The translations under genes and the position numbers were made by a program. The notes beneath the pieces were generated by a model. The model did no database searches. It was not told the origin of the DNA and saw only the letters and a list, made by a program, of their open reading frames with translations. This document shows, piece by piece, positions 1 through 7,135 of a stretch of 57,595 nucleotides of DNA. Origin of the DNA: an uncultured Clostridia bacterium (GTDB lineage Bacteria > Bacillota > Clostridia > Christensenellales > UBA1242). The stretch is from positions 1 through 57,595 of the forward strand of contig CALWTD010000012.1 in assembly GCA_944384395.1 (NCBI GenBank), written 5' to 3'. Each line of letters begins with the position of its first letter. The first letter of the stretch is position 1.

Positions 1-85
1 CAAAACCTAAAATTTCCGTGTAAAATTTTTTTGATTTTTCTAAATCAAAAACTCTTAATTCTGGGATTAAACAATTAAAATTCAT
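1..85 (-). CDS. VOC (glyoxalase/bleomycin-resistance) family protein, N-terminal fragment
   Basis: Only the first 28 codons are in the window; the gene runs off the left edge. The reading frame begins MNFNCLIPELRVFD and continues with an SKKFYTEILGF segment, the classic opening of vicinal-oxygen-chelate proteins (a beta strand, then a 'S..FY...LGF' helix). The ATG at 85 is preceded by an AAAAGGAA ribosome-binding site at good spacing. VOC proteins are small metal-dependent enzymes or binding proteins (glyoxalases, dioxygenases, antibiotic-binding proteins); which one this is cannot be told from the fragment. Confidence 0.72.
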   Translation of the reverse strand, partial: MNFNCLIPELRVFDLEKSKKFYTEILGF

Positions 86-185
86 ATAAAATTCCTTTTC
101 CTAATATGGATTATATCATAAATTAAATATAAATCTAATGACTGCTACAAATTTTTGCAAGAAAAATGCAAGATTTTTGCAAATG

Positions 186-330
186 GGGTGTTTTGTGTTG
201 TATTTTTTCGTGTTTGTATTGTATAATATTGTTTGATAAGATGAAGTGGATAAAATGCCGATAAATAAGGGGATTGAGAGATTTTTTATATGATATTTTA
301 TGATAAAATATGATACGAAAAATCGAACTC
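186..330 (+). repeat. Diverged non-coding repeat, copy A
   Basis: This stretch aligns along most of its length with 2580-2715 in the same orientation. Shared blocks include TGTTTTGTGTTGT, TTGTATAAT, ATG-C/T-CGATAAATAA and a final TATGAT-A/T-AAATATGAT block. By eye roughly 70% of positions match with a few indels. Both copies contain -10-like TATAAT and TATGAT elements and neither has a coding frame, so a duplicated promoter-bearing upstream region is a reasonable reading. Copy A runs straight into the tRNA 3' fragment. Confidence 0.6.
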
Positions 331-344
331 ACAACAATTTTAGG

Positions 345-394
345 TCGCCCCTTCGGAACCATCAGTTCGGGTTCAAATCCTGACGGGAGCACCA
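345..394 (+). pseudogene. tRNA 3' fragment (T-arm, acceptor strand and CCA) without a 5' half
   Basis: Positions 367-383 fold as a perfect-length T-arm (TCGGG, loop TTCAAAT, CCTGA), followed by the seven-base acceptor strand CGGGAGC, discriminator A and an encoded CCA at 392-394. The matching 5' acceptor strand (GCTCCCG) is absent upstream, and no anticodon stem with complementary flanks can be built from 330-361, so this is not an intact tRNA. The 'GCACCA' end would suit a Leu-type tRNA, but the amino acid cannot be assigned. Such a 3' remnant is typical of an integrase attachment scar or a partial deletion of a tRNA gene. Confidence 0.7.
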
Positions 395-411
395 ATATTT
401 TATAAACTTTT

Positions 412-444
412 AAAGCAAGTTTTTTTATAAACTTGCTTTTTTGT
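412..444 (+). terminator. Intrinsic terminator after the tRNA remnant
   Basis: An 11-bp stem AAAGCAAGTTT/AAACTTGCTTT (412-422 with 429-439) ends in a run of T. It lies directly after the tRNA CCA, so the tRNA transcription unit keeps its end even though its 5' half is gone. It can also serve the convergent acetyltransferase gene. Confidence 0.8.
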
Positions 445-485
445 TAATTTTCCCTTTTTCCTTTAAAGTTTTGTAATTTGAAATT

Positions 486-968
486 TTAAAATTTCATTTC
501 AAATTTATAATAATCATAACCATAATTTGTTTTCCCTTTTCCACAATTTTCAAAACCGCAAGACAAATACATTTTTATGGCAACTTTATTTAAAATTGCT
601 ACATGAAAATGTAATCCATCAGCCCTTTTCTCTTTTGCTAATTTTATTAAATGTTTCAACATAAGTTTACCAAATCCTTGACCTTGATACTTAGGAGCTA
701 CGCATATACGTGCTATGCCTAAAGGATTTTGTAATTTATATTCCCATTTTTCATTTTCGTTTTCATTAGGACCAAGAAAACTTATTGCAACAATTTCATC
801 TTTGTTTTTTAAGACATACAATGTCTTTTTTTCTATATCTTCTTGCACAAGTTCTTTAGATGGATAATTTTCATCCCACGTTGTAAAATTTGCTTTTATT
901 ACATCTTTATATGTTTTTATTATTACATTCAACTCTTTTTCTTCGGCTAGTTTAAAAACAATACTCAT
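486..968 (-). CDS. GNAT family N-acetyltransferase
   Basis: A 160-residue protein of usual single-domain GNAT length. Motif A is clear near residues 85-105: ARICVAPKYQGQGFGKLML, with the Q-x-x-G-x-G acetyl-CoA pyrophosphate loop; a 'N..A...Y...GF' motif B follows near the C-terminus (NKVAIKMYLSCGF). It should transfer an acetyl group from acetyl-CoA to an amine, in the cytoplasm; the substrate is unknown. The ATG at 968 has an AAAGGAG site. It is transcribed alone from a strong promoter (1150-1178) behind a ~175-nt structured leader that could attenuate expression, an arrangement seen with inducible resistance genes. Its neighbours are a tRNA remnant and a pseudogene, so it may be acquired DNA. 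Confidence 0.85.
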   Translation of the reverse strand: MSIVFKLAEEKELNVIIKTYKDVIKANFTTWDENYPSKELVQEDIEKKTLYVLKNKDEIVAISFLGPNENENEKWEYKLQNPLGIARICVAPKYQGQGFGKLMLKHLIKLAKEKRADGLHFHVAILNKVAIKMYLSCGFENCGKGKTNYGYDYYKFEMKF

Positions 969-1143
969 TTTATTCTCCTTTTTGTTGTGGTTATAAAAAA
1001 TAAAACCTCCTTTATTACAATAGCAAAAATAACCACAAATAAATTGTTATTGTAGATTTTTGCCATTCATAAAGAAGATTTTAACCTTGTCTTTATTATT
1101 GTTCTTTAATAACACATCGCGAATGGTCGAATTGAAATGTTAC
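969..1143 (-). promoter_or_regulatory. Structured leader with alternative hairpins and a possible leader peptide
   Basis: Read on the minus strand, the 5' UTR of the acetyltransferase has a possible 7-codon ORF (MNGKNLQ, start at 1070) followed by mutually exclusive pairings. GCAAAAAT (1056-1063) can pair with ATTTTTGC (1023-1030), whereas ATAACCACAA (1029-1038) forms a 10-bp stem with TTGTGGTTAT (985-994), close to the ribosome-binding site. The two stems share bases 1029-1030. This layout resembles ribosome-mediated attenuators, but function is inferred. Confidence 0.45.
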
Positions 1144-1149
1144 TCTATT

Positions 1150-1178
1150 GTTATATTATACATATTGTTATTTGTCAA
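1150..1178 (-). promoter_or_regulatory. Sigma-A promoter of the acetyltransferase
   Basis: On the minus strand a perfect TTGACA (1173-1178) is separated by 17 bp from TATAAC (1150-1155). Transcription would start near 1143, giving the long leader described above. Confidence 0.75.
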
Positions 1179-1446
1179 TACATAAAATGATTGAAATTTT
1201 AAATTGGCATTTCATTTTCATCATTGAATATACAGACATGGATAGTAAGCCTATATTCATTTTCTCCCAAATCATTACCTATTTCTATTGTTTTGTTAAT
1301 GGTTTCCTATTTTTATCATAAAGATTCCAAATTTCCATAAATTAATTTTTCTTTTAACAAAAATAATATAATTTTAAAAGTGTTTTAATTTACTAATTTA
1401 TAAGTAATTTATATTTTATTTTTGTTTAAACCTAAAAATATTTTAT

Positions 1447-2302
1447 CTATTTTAATATATAAGATATTACCGCTTCAGACAACTCACTTTCCTTATGTTT
1501 AAAGTTATGTCTACCACCTTCAATAATTGTATAATCTAAATCGTTACTATTTTCTTTTAATATATCCATAAAATAATTTACACTTTTGTTTTTATAACAA
1601 ACAATACCTTCATCTTCTGACCCAATGACGACTTCTATGGGTAAATTAATATTTTTCAGCATACTAAAATCACCATTGGTTATATATGGCAAATTGTCTA
1701 AACTATTATTGTGTGCCATGTTGTAAATAGTTTTTGCTGTAACTTCACAATATCCGAAAAATTTATCAGTTAAAATCTTGTTTTGAAGATTTTTTGACAT
1801 TAAGGCTTCTGCTTCTTCCATCATTTTTGAAGGTAACTGGGGTCCTAAATTTTGAGGACATTCAAGTATTATTTTTTTATACATTTTGGATACTTGTAAT
1901 TATTTAAATAGTTTACAATTCTATTGCAAGCAATGCTGGCGCCGAGTAAATAGATTTCCTCAAAACCTTCATGTGTCGCATATTCAATCCATTCACTTAA
2001 ATCGTTTACACACTCATCAAAGTCTTCATTAAATACACCTTTTTCAACCACTACTACTTCATTATTTGGCATATATTTTTTAAGTTCTTTTCTAACATAA
2101 CTTTATTGTGTGTTGCCAAATAGAAAACTAATATTGTTTTCTATACATTTTTCAGCAATAGCACAAAAAGCCTTATCACAATTCCCACCAAATCCACAAA
2201 ATGCAACAACACATTTTTTATTATTTACTTTATCATAATACCCTTTTAGTTCTAATCGTCTCTGTTTATTATTTTTATTTTGAAGTCATCTTTTTTAAAC
2301 AT
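1447..2302 (-). pseudogene. Alpha/beta hydrolase pseudogene (frameshifts and an in-frame stop)
   Basis: Three reading frames join into one hydrolase-like protein. The ATG at 2302 (GGAG site seven bases upstream) opens a frame that stops after 16 codons. Another frame then gives LELKGYYDKV, a VAFCGFGGN oxyanion-strand segment, and an in-frame TAA at 2103-2105. The same frame continues to a nucleophile-elbow-like LLGASIACNR and ends at 1869. A further shift near 1875-1885 gives IILECPQNLG, a 'GSEDEGIV' acid-loop segment and 'EGGRHNFKHKE', the expected catalytic His region. Order and spacing match an alpha/beta hydrolase (serine nucleophile, Asp/Glu, His). At least two frameshifts plus one stop make it non-functional unless sequencing errors are involved. 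Confidence 0.78.
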
Positions 2303-2797
2303 ATTACTTCTCCATGTATTTGATTTAATAATATTTTTTAAAAAATTATTGTTACTATAATTATTAATTTAAAACAAATTATAATATTATTTATTTTTTT
2401 ATCGCTTAAAAACAAATATTTTACATATTTATCAAATAAAATTAAATAAATATTTTAAAAAATATATTTTTTGATGTTACATTTTATTACATAATTTTAC
2501 ATTATTTTTCTTTATTTTATTATAACATATATTTTTATGCTTAACAATTATTTATATCTACTAAGATTATTTAAAATAAGCTGTTTTGTGTTGTGTTTTG
2601 TTTGATAAATTTTGTATAATGATGTTGGTTAAATCTTGTTGCATAATGTCGATAAATAAATTTAAAAATTTTAATATTAGATTTATGATATAATATGATG
2701 TAAGAATCAAGAACTATATAAATTACTTATAATCTCTTTTTAAGCAATATTTTGTAGTCAAATAGTGTGCAAAGCACCAATAAGGAGAATAGTATAT
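2303..2797. other. AT-rich gene-free stretch
   Basis: Between the hydrolase pseudogene and the next gene there is no convincing coding frame. The left part is extremely A/T-rich; the right part contains copy B of the diverged repeat (2580-2715) and the ribosome-binding site of the next gene. Bases AGCACCAATA around 2773-2782 match the end of the tRNA fragment at 389-398, which may extend the homology between the two loci or be chance. Confidence 0.5.
2580..2715 (+). repeat. Diverged non-coding repeat, copy B
   Basis: Same-orientation partner of 186-330, sharing TGTTTTGTGTTGT, TTGTATAAT, GTCGATAAATAA and a TATGATATAATATGAT block. Here it precedes a protein-coding gene rather than the tRNA remnant and could supply its promoter. 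Confidence 0.6.
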
Positions 2798-3313
2798 ATG
2801 ACTTTTTACCATGGAAGTACAAATCCAAACCTTACTTTTCTTAAAAAAGAATATTCAAAAGATGGGTATGTTTATGCAACTACAAATAAATTAATTGCCC
2901 TAACTTATGCAGCACGAAGTTTTCCTAATTTATTTTTTACAAAAAATAATAAAATTTGTTTTTTTGAATTAAAACCAAATTTATTTGAAAAAATGACAAA
3001 ATTTAAAAAAGGATATATTTATACCCTAAAAGATGAAGGCTTTTACCCTGTTGACCTACAAAAACAAAAATGTGCACATAAAAGTTGTTATTGCACAAAA
3101 AATGATGTAGAAATACTAGCCAAAGAAGAAATAAAGGATATTTATAAAAAACTTTTACAATATGAAAAACAAGGCGAATTTATTCTTTATAAATATGATG
3201 ATATTCCAAATGAAACAAAAAACAAGATGATAAATGATATAAAAAACATTGCAAAAACTTTACCACATAAAGAAATTGAAGACAAAAATAAGTTTTGGCA
3301 ATTATTTATATAA
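2798..3313 (+). CDS. Unknown small protein, possible ADP-ribosyltransferase-like fold
   Basis: 171 residues. The frame is open from a GTG at 2765, but the ATG at 2798 is preceded by AAGGAGA at proper spacing and gives the start MTFYHGST. The N-terminal YHGS, followed some 30 residues later by GYVYATTNKLIALTYAA, recalls the 'H-G-S/T ... Y-A-T' pattern of Tpt1/KptA- and ART-like proteins. That similarity is by eye only; no catalytic Glu can be pinned down. Cys-rich HKSCYC lies in the middle. No signal peptide or membrane segment. It stands alone with its own terminator and converges on the radical SAM gene. Could be phage- or toxin-derived; confidence in existence is high, in function low. Confidence 0.7.
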   Translation: MTFYHGSTNPNLTFLKKEYSKDGYVYATTNKLIALTYAARSFPNLFFTKNNKICFFELKPNLFEKMTKFKKGYIYTLKDEGFYPVDLQKQKCAHKSCYCTKNDVEILAKEEIKDIYKKLLQYEKQGEFILYKYDDIPNETKNKMINDIKNIAKTLPHKEIEDKNKFWQLFI

Positions 3314-3333
3314 GAGAATATTATTTGATAAAA

Positions 3334-3366
3334 AAATAGCAGAATAAACTTCTGCTATTTTTTATT
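3334..3366 (+). terminator. Intrinsic terminator
   Basis: AAATAGCAGAA pairs with TTCTGCTATTT around a five-base loop and is followed by T-rich sequence, right after the stop of the preceding plus-strand gene. Confidence 0.85.
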
Positions 3367-3588
3367 TGTTTGTAGTATTTAATATAAACTTTAAGGTTTT
3401 TAATCTTTTTTTATTTTATGTTCTTATATGTAGTAAATATTTCTATTATTCTAATTTAGTAAAGATTAAATTTTTTTATTGTTAAGTTCTTTTAACATGA
3501 CTTTTAAAAGTATTATTTATTTTAAATAACATACCATAAAGTTTCACATATAGTAATTTTGTATATGACTTTATTGTATAAAATAACC

Positions 3589-5331
3589 TCATTTAATTTT
3601 TAACTTTTGAATATAATTTTTTACTTTATCTCTTGTCAATTTATACTGACTTGAATTATCTGATTTAAAAATGCATTTACCTCCTAAATGTGTAAATGTT
3701 TTCTTGCTCATTTCATTTTTATTGTTTATGTTAAAATATATTTCATTAAATTTTCCGTAATCAATATCGTTATATATATTTTTTATAATTTCTAAAATCA
3801 ATCTCGTATTTTTGACTTGTTTAGACAACTGCACTTCATTTACAAATATTCTTTCACCTTTTTCTATTATAATAAAACCACATATTACGCCATCATTGCA
3901 AATGATTATAAAATCATAATTTTCATTCTGTGAATTTACGTAAACATTATTTTCCCAAATTTTACAATCGTCTTCAGTTACAACATAACCTAAATTTTCC
4001 ATATTGTTTTTAACTATTTCAAAACACGCATCTAACTGATATTTAGATAAATTTTTTTCCTTATAAAATCTAAAACCTTTTATAAAATTGTTATAAATTG
4101 CTAATCCAAGTTCGCAATAAAATTTTGGAGGTTTTTCATATGACCCTGTTGATAAATAAAACTTAGCTGGACAATATCTGCACAATGAAATATACGGACA
4201 ATTTTTGCATTTTGTTTCTTGAGAATACTTTCTTGTTTTTATTTCTTGAAGATTATAAACACAATCTAATAAATTTCCATTATTGTATTGTTGATATTCA
4301 TTTTGTAAACAAACGCACATACAAACATGCAAGGACGAATCTATAAATAGCGAATCATCATTCTGTTTACACTTAAAAATATAATCACTATGCCTTGTTT
4401 GGCTAAAATTTTTAAGAATTTTTTTTTCAGCGTTTTTCTGTTTTAGTAAATACGATATAATTTCAGGAACGCTTATTTGTTGCGGATTTTTATTTTGGAA
4501 CTTACCTATTTGAGGGAAAATTAAATAATCCGATCTAAAACTATTATTAAAATTTTTTGAATATTCCTTAATTTTGTCAAAATGTTTTTTGTTTTCATTG
4601 GAAATAATGCTTTTTGTTTTTACATCAATGCCATTTTTAATTAAAGTTTTAATATTTTTATCTACAATCTGAAATGAATTATTTATTCTTGTAAAATCGC
4701 TGTATGATTTCTCATTGTAACCATATAACGAAATTTCAATAGAATATGGTTTAAATTCGGATAAACACTTTAATATTGATTCTGTCAAGTTGTAACCATT
4801 TGTATTTAAGTTAATTATAAAACCTTGTTTGTATAAATATTGGTAAATCTTAATAAATTCTTTATGAGTAAAAATTTCTCCACCAGTCAGCGTTATAAAA
4901 TTACATTTGGCTCTTTTTAGTTCTTTTGCTAAGTTTACTATTTCTTTATAAGAAATTTTTCTAATTTCATCTTTATTTACATAACAATGTGGACATTTAA
5001 AATTACACGTGTCAATAATCTCTAATAAGCAACTTTTTATATTTATAACTGTATTCTTGTAATTTTTTTTTGAATCAGCTTTTACAAAACCTGCTTTTAT
5101 CAATGGATATAAAATTAAATTTCTTAATTTTAAACTTTCAATTTTATTACAATTATAATTTTCCTGTATAAATTTCAAAGTTTTAGTCATGGAAGCACCT
5201 TGCAAAATTAAATTTGCAATATTTGTATTGTTTTCATCGAATATAATATAATTGCCATTAAATCTATGACAAACTTTAATTGTTTTATTATTTTGTATTA
5301 TGTTAATATCTCTATTGGTTATATATCTCAT
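3589..5331 (-). CDS. Radical SAM/SPASM peptide maturase with N-terminal RRE-like and C-terminal GNAT-like domains
   Basis: 580 residues. Residues 1-85 look like a PqqD-type leader-binding (RRE) winged helix. The radical SAM core carries the [4Fe-4S] motif CNFKCPHC (C109, C113, C116) and TGGE at 149-152. A SPASM-type region follows: C337/C339/C341, then C375-x2-C378-x5-C384-x2-C387 and C406, for auxiliary Fe-S clusters. The last ~150 residues resemble a GNAT fold (FVNEVQLS strand, then NINNKNEMSKKTFTHLGG), but lack the usual R/Q-x-x-G-x-G loop. Such enzymes install thioether, C-C or epimer modifications on ribosomal peptides. A 25-residue candidate substrate gene lies 46 bp upstream, separated by a terminator, so read-through would give less enzyme than peptide. 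Start supported by a weak AGGAAAA site. No transporter or protease is adjacent. Confidence 0.88.
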   Translation of the reverse strand: MRYITNRDINIIQNNKTIKVCHRFNGNYIIFDENNTNIANLILQGASMTKTLKFIQENYNCNKIESLKLRNLILYPLIKAGFVKADSKKNYKNTVINIKSCLLEIIDTCNFKCPHCYVNKDEIRKISYKEIVNLAKELKRAKCNFITLTGGEIFTHKEFIKIYQYLYKQGFIINLNTNGYNLTESILKCLSEFKPYSIEISLYGYNEKSYSDFTRINNSFQIVDKNIKTLIKNGIDVKTKSIISNENKKHFDKIKEYSKNFNNSFRSDYLIFPQIGKFQNKNPQQISVPEIISYLLKQKNAEKKILKNFSQTRHSDYIFKCKQNDDSLFIDSSLHVCMCVCLQNEYQQYNNGNLLDCVYNLQEIKTRKYSQETKCKNCPYISLCRYCPAKFYLSTGSYEKPPKFYCELGLAIYNNFIKGFRFYKEKNLSKYQLDACFEIVKNNMENLGYVVTEDDCKIWENNVYVNSQNENYDFIIICNDGVICGFIIIEKGERIFVNEVQLSKQVKNTRLILEIIKNIYNDIDYGKFNEIYFNINNKNEMSKKTFTHLGGKCIFKSDNSSQYKLTRDKVKNYIQKLKIK

Positions 5332-5345
5332 AAATTTTCCTAATA

Positions 5346-5377
5346 TAAAAAATAGAAGTGAAATTCACTTCTATTTT
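5346..5377 (-). terminator. Terminator/attenuator between peptide gene and maturase
   Basis: A near-perfect inverted repeat (AATAGAAGTG with CACTTCTATT, five-base loop) is flanked by A and T runs, so it works on either strand. It sits between the stop of the peptide gene (5378) and the start of the radical SAM gene (5331), where it would let most transcripts end after the peptide. Confidence 0.8.
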
Positions 5378-5455
5378 TTAACAAGCGTCTTCACCATTTG
5401 CTACTTGCCAGCAACCATCATCAAAACTTTCTGTATTAGTAATATTTATAATCAT
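5378..5455 (-). CDS. Candidate RiPP precursor peptide, 25 residues
   Basis: An ATG at 5455 with a strong GGGAGAG site six bases upstream opens a 25-codon frame ending in TAA, directly before a terminator and the radical SAM/SPASM gene. The first 13 residues (rich in I, N, T, D, E) would be the leader; the end, GCWQVANGEDAC, has Cys15, Trp16 and a C-terminal Cys25 as likely modification sites. Position, ribosome-binding site, dedicated promoter and trailing terminator together make this the best substrate candidate for the maturase. The peptide is too short for ordinary ORF calling. What is inferred: that it is translated and modified, and that cysteine-to-alpha- or beta-carbon thioethers or a Trp link are formed. 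No export gene is nearby. Confidence 0.78.
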   Translation of the reverse strand: MIINITNTESFDDGCWQVANGEDAC

Positions 5456-5473
5456 TTTTTCTCTCCCAAAATA

Positions 5474-5502
5474 TATGTATCAAATTTTAAAATAATTGTC
5501 CA
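5474..5502 (-). promoter_or_regulatory. Promoter of the RiPP cassette
   Basis: Minus-strand TGGACA (5497-5502) and TACATA (5474-5479) with a 17-bp spacer, placing transcription start about 12-15 bases before the peptide ribosome-binding site. Confidence 0.5.
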
Positions 5503-5667
5503 GTGGCTTTTTATGGAACTATTTATCACAAATTGTTTTTATTTTTGTTATTCACTTTTTATAATGACATATATATAATCGTTTAACTTACTGTATGAAC
5601 CAACACATCTATAAAAAGTTGCAAATTGTCAATAAAAATTCCCAGATAATCTAGTGAATTTATATTG

Positions 5668-6396
5668 TTATTTGATACAATCTACATCAAATATAACATC
5701 AATGTTATTTGATTGTAAAGTTGTTTTAAAAACATTTGTTTGAATGAAGTATTCTAATTCATTTTGTTGATTAATTTGAAAATCCATATTTTTTATGAAA
5801 CCATTTTGAAAATTATACTCATTTAAACTATGATTGCAATACACATTTATTATACCTTTCATTTCTTTAAATGTTAAATAAAAAATTGATAATGTTTGAT
5901 TTGTTTCACACAACGATAAAATTGTGGTTGTTTTTTCAGAATCAATATATAATTGGTTTAAAATATCTTTCTTTTCCCAAGTTACACTGCTATCAAAAAG
6001 TGCAAATGTTAAATTTAATTCTTTATCATTTACTTCACATTTAATCAAAATATCTGCAGTTGAATTTTTTATTGTTATTGTTCCAACAATTTGACTTTCT
6101 TCATTTATTATATAAGGATTGTATTCGTTATTTGGTGTAATTTCCAACTGTGCTTCATTTGCATATACTTTTAAAGTATTATAATCATAAAAATTTGCAA
6201 GCCAGACATTATAAGTTTTTTCTTCATTTGATTTTATTGTGCTAGTAAATGTATCCTTATTTTCTACATCGGTTAAAACAATGACACTTCCTTTTTCTAA
6301 ACTTACTTTACAAGTATTATCACAAGCCACAAACATATATGACATAGATATTAAAAAACTAAATAAAATTACAAACGAGATTATTTTTTTACACAT
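5668..6396 (-). CDS. Predicted lipoprotein of unknown function
   Basis: 242 residues starting MCKKIISFV. An ATG fifteen bases earlier (6411) is in frame, but its own first codons form the AGGGA ribosome-binding site for the ATG at 6396, so the later start is preferred. A hydrophobic signal segment ends in FVAC, a lipobox for lipid attachment to the cysteine and anchoring on the outer face of the membrane. The rest is polar, rich in N, T and E, and looks beta-rich; no family recognised. It lies upstream of the RiPP cassette in the same direction, but the cassette has its own promoter, so a shared role is not implied. Confidence 0.78.
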   Translation of the reverse strand: MCKKIISFVILFSFLISMSYMFVACDNTCKVSLEKGSVIVLTDVENKDTFTSTIKSNEEKTYNVWLANFYDYNTLKVYANEAQLEITPNNEYNPYIINEESQIVGTITIKNSTADILIKCEVNDKELNLTFALFDSSVTWEKKDILNQLYIDSEKTTTILSLCETNQTLSIFYLTFKEMKGIINVYCNHSLNEYNFQNGFIKNMDFQINQQNELEYFIQTNVFKTTLQSNNIDVIFDVDCIK

Positions 6397-6525
6397 AATT
6401 ATTTCCCTCATTTTTATTATATATTTTATTCTTCTTTTTTACAAATTTTTTATATAAACTATTTTTTAAATTAAATATAGTAAACTTTTACATTAAGAAA
6501 AGTTATTGCACATAAACTTTTTTAT

Positions 6526-7113
6526 TTATAAATTATTTTGACCATTGAGTTTGGTTTCAAAATAAAACATCTTCAAAAGCAAAGCACTTGGTAAATCAAC
6601 CGAGTTTTTATCAACAAAATCAAGCAAATTATCAAATTCAATTACTTTTAATGAAATTTGTTCATTGCTATCTAATTTTTGTTTTTTATTTAATTCAACA
6701 TTTGCATAAAAGCACTCAATATTTTCATCACTCATACCAACACTTGAATATGAACCTTTTTGTACTTTTTTTAAAGATAAAACACTTGCACCAATTTCTT
6801 CTTCAATTTCACGAGTTATCGCATCTTCTGTACTTTCATTGTTTTCAACGAGTCCAGCCACCGTTCCATACAAACTTTTGTTTATGGCATGTCGATATTC
6901 TTTTATTAAAACAACATATACTTTTTTGTTTTTGATATAATATGGAACAACTTTAACTGCATCAACCTTTTCCGTTTTGTAACCGAGATTTTCTATGTCT
7001 CGCCTTGACGCCACAAAATAATCATAAAAATTTTCATTATTTTTATATGTAAACTTATACAAATTCAAATACTTATTGTTTGTTTCTTTTTCAATCTTGA
7101 TTATTTTTTTCAT
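6526..7113 (-). CDS. Nudix hydrolase, ADP-ribose pyrophosphatase-like
   Basis: 195 residues with a complete Nudix box at about residues 87-109: G-x5-E-x7-REIEEEIG, the metal-binding loop-helix that hydrolyses nucleoside diphosphate derivatives. The upstream beta-sheet region (VDAVKVVPYY, EYRHAINK) is typical of the ADP-ribose/NUDT5-like subgroup, whose N-terminus helps form a dimer. Substrate specificity cannot be fixed from sequence. It starts 22 bp after the ATP-grasp gene with a GGTGG site, so it is probably the last gene of the lysine operon. Confidence 0.85.
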   Translation of the reverse strand: MKKIIKIEKETNNKYLNLYKFTYKNNENFYDYFVASRRDIENLGYKTEKVDAVKVVPYYIKNKKVYVVLIKEYRHAINKSLYGTVAGLVENNESTEDAITREIEEEIGASVLSLKKVQKGSYSSVGMSDENIECFYANVELNKKQKLDSNEQISLKVIEFDNLLDFVDKNSVDLPSALLLKMFYFETKLNGQNNL

Positions 7114-7135
7114 AAATGTCCACCATATATTACAA

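Noticed and set aside
340..394. Intact tRNA gene
   Set aside because: No 5' acceptor strand and no anticodon stem can be formed; only the 3' part fits.
135..395. 86-residue minus-strand reading frame with a 'SGFEPE' stretch
   Set aside because: It is the antisense of the tRNA T-arm and acceptor region, a well-known false ORF pattern.
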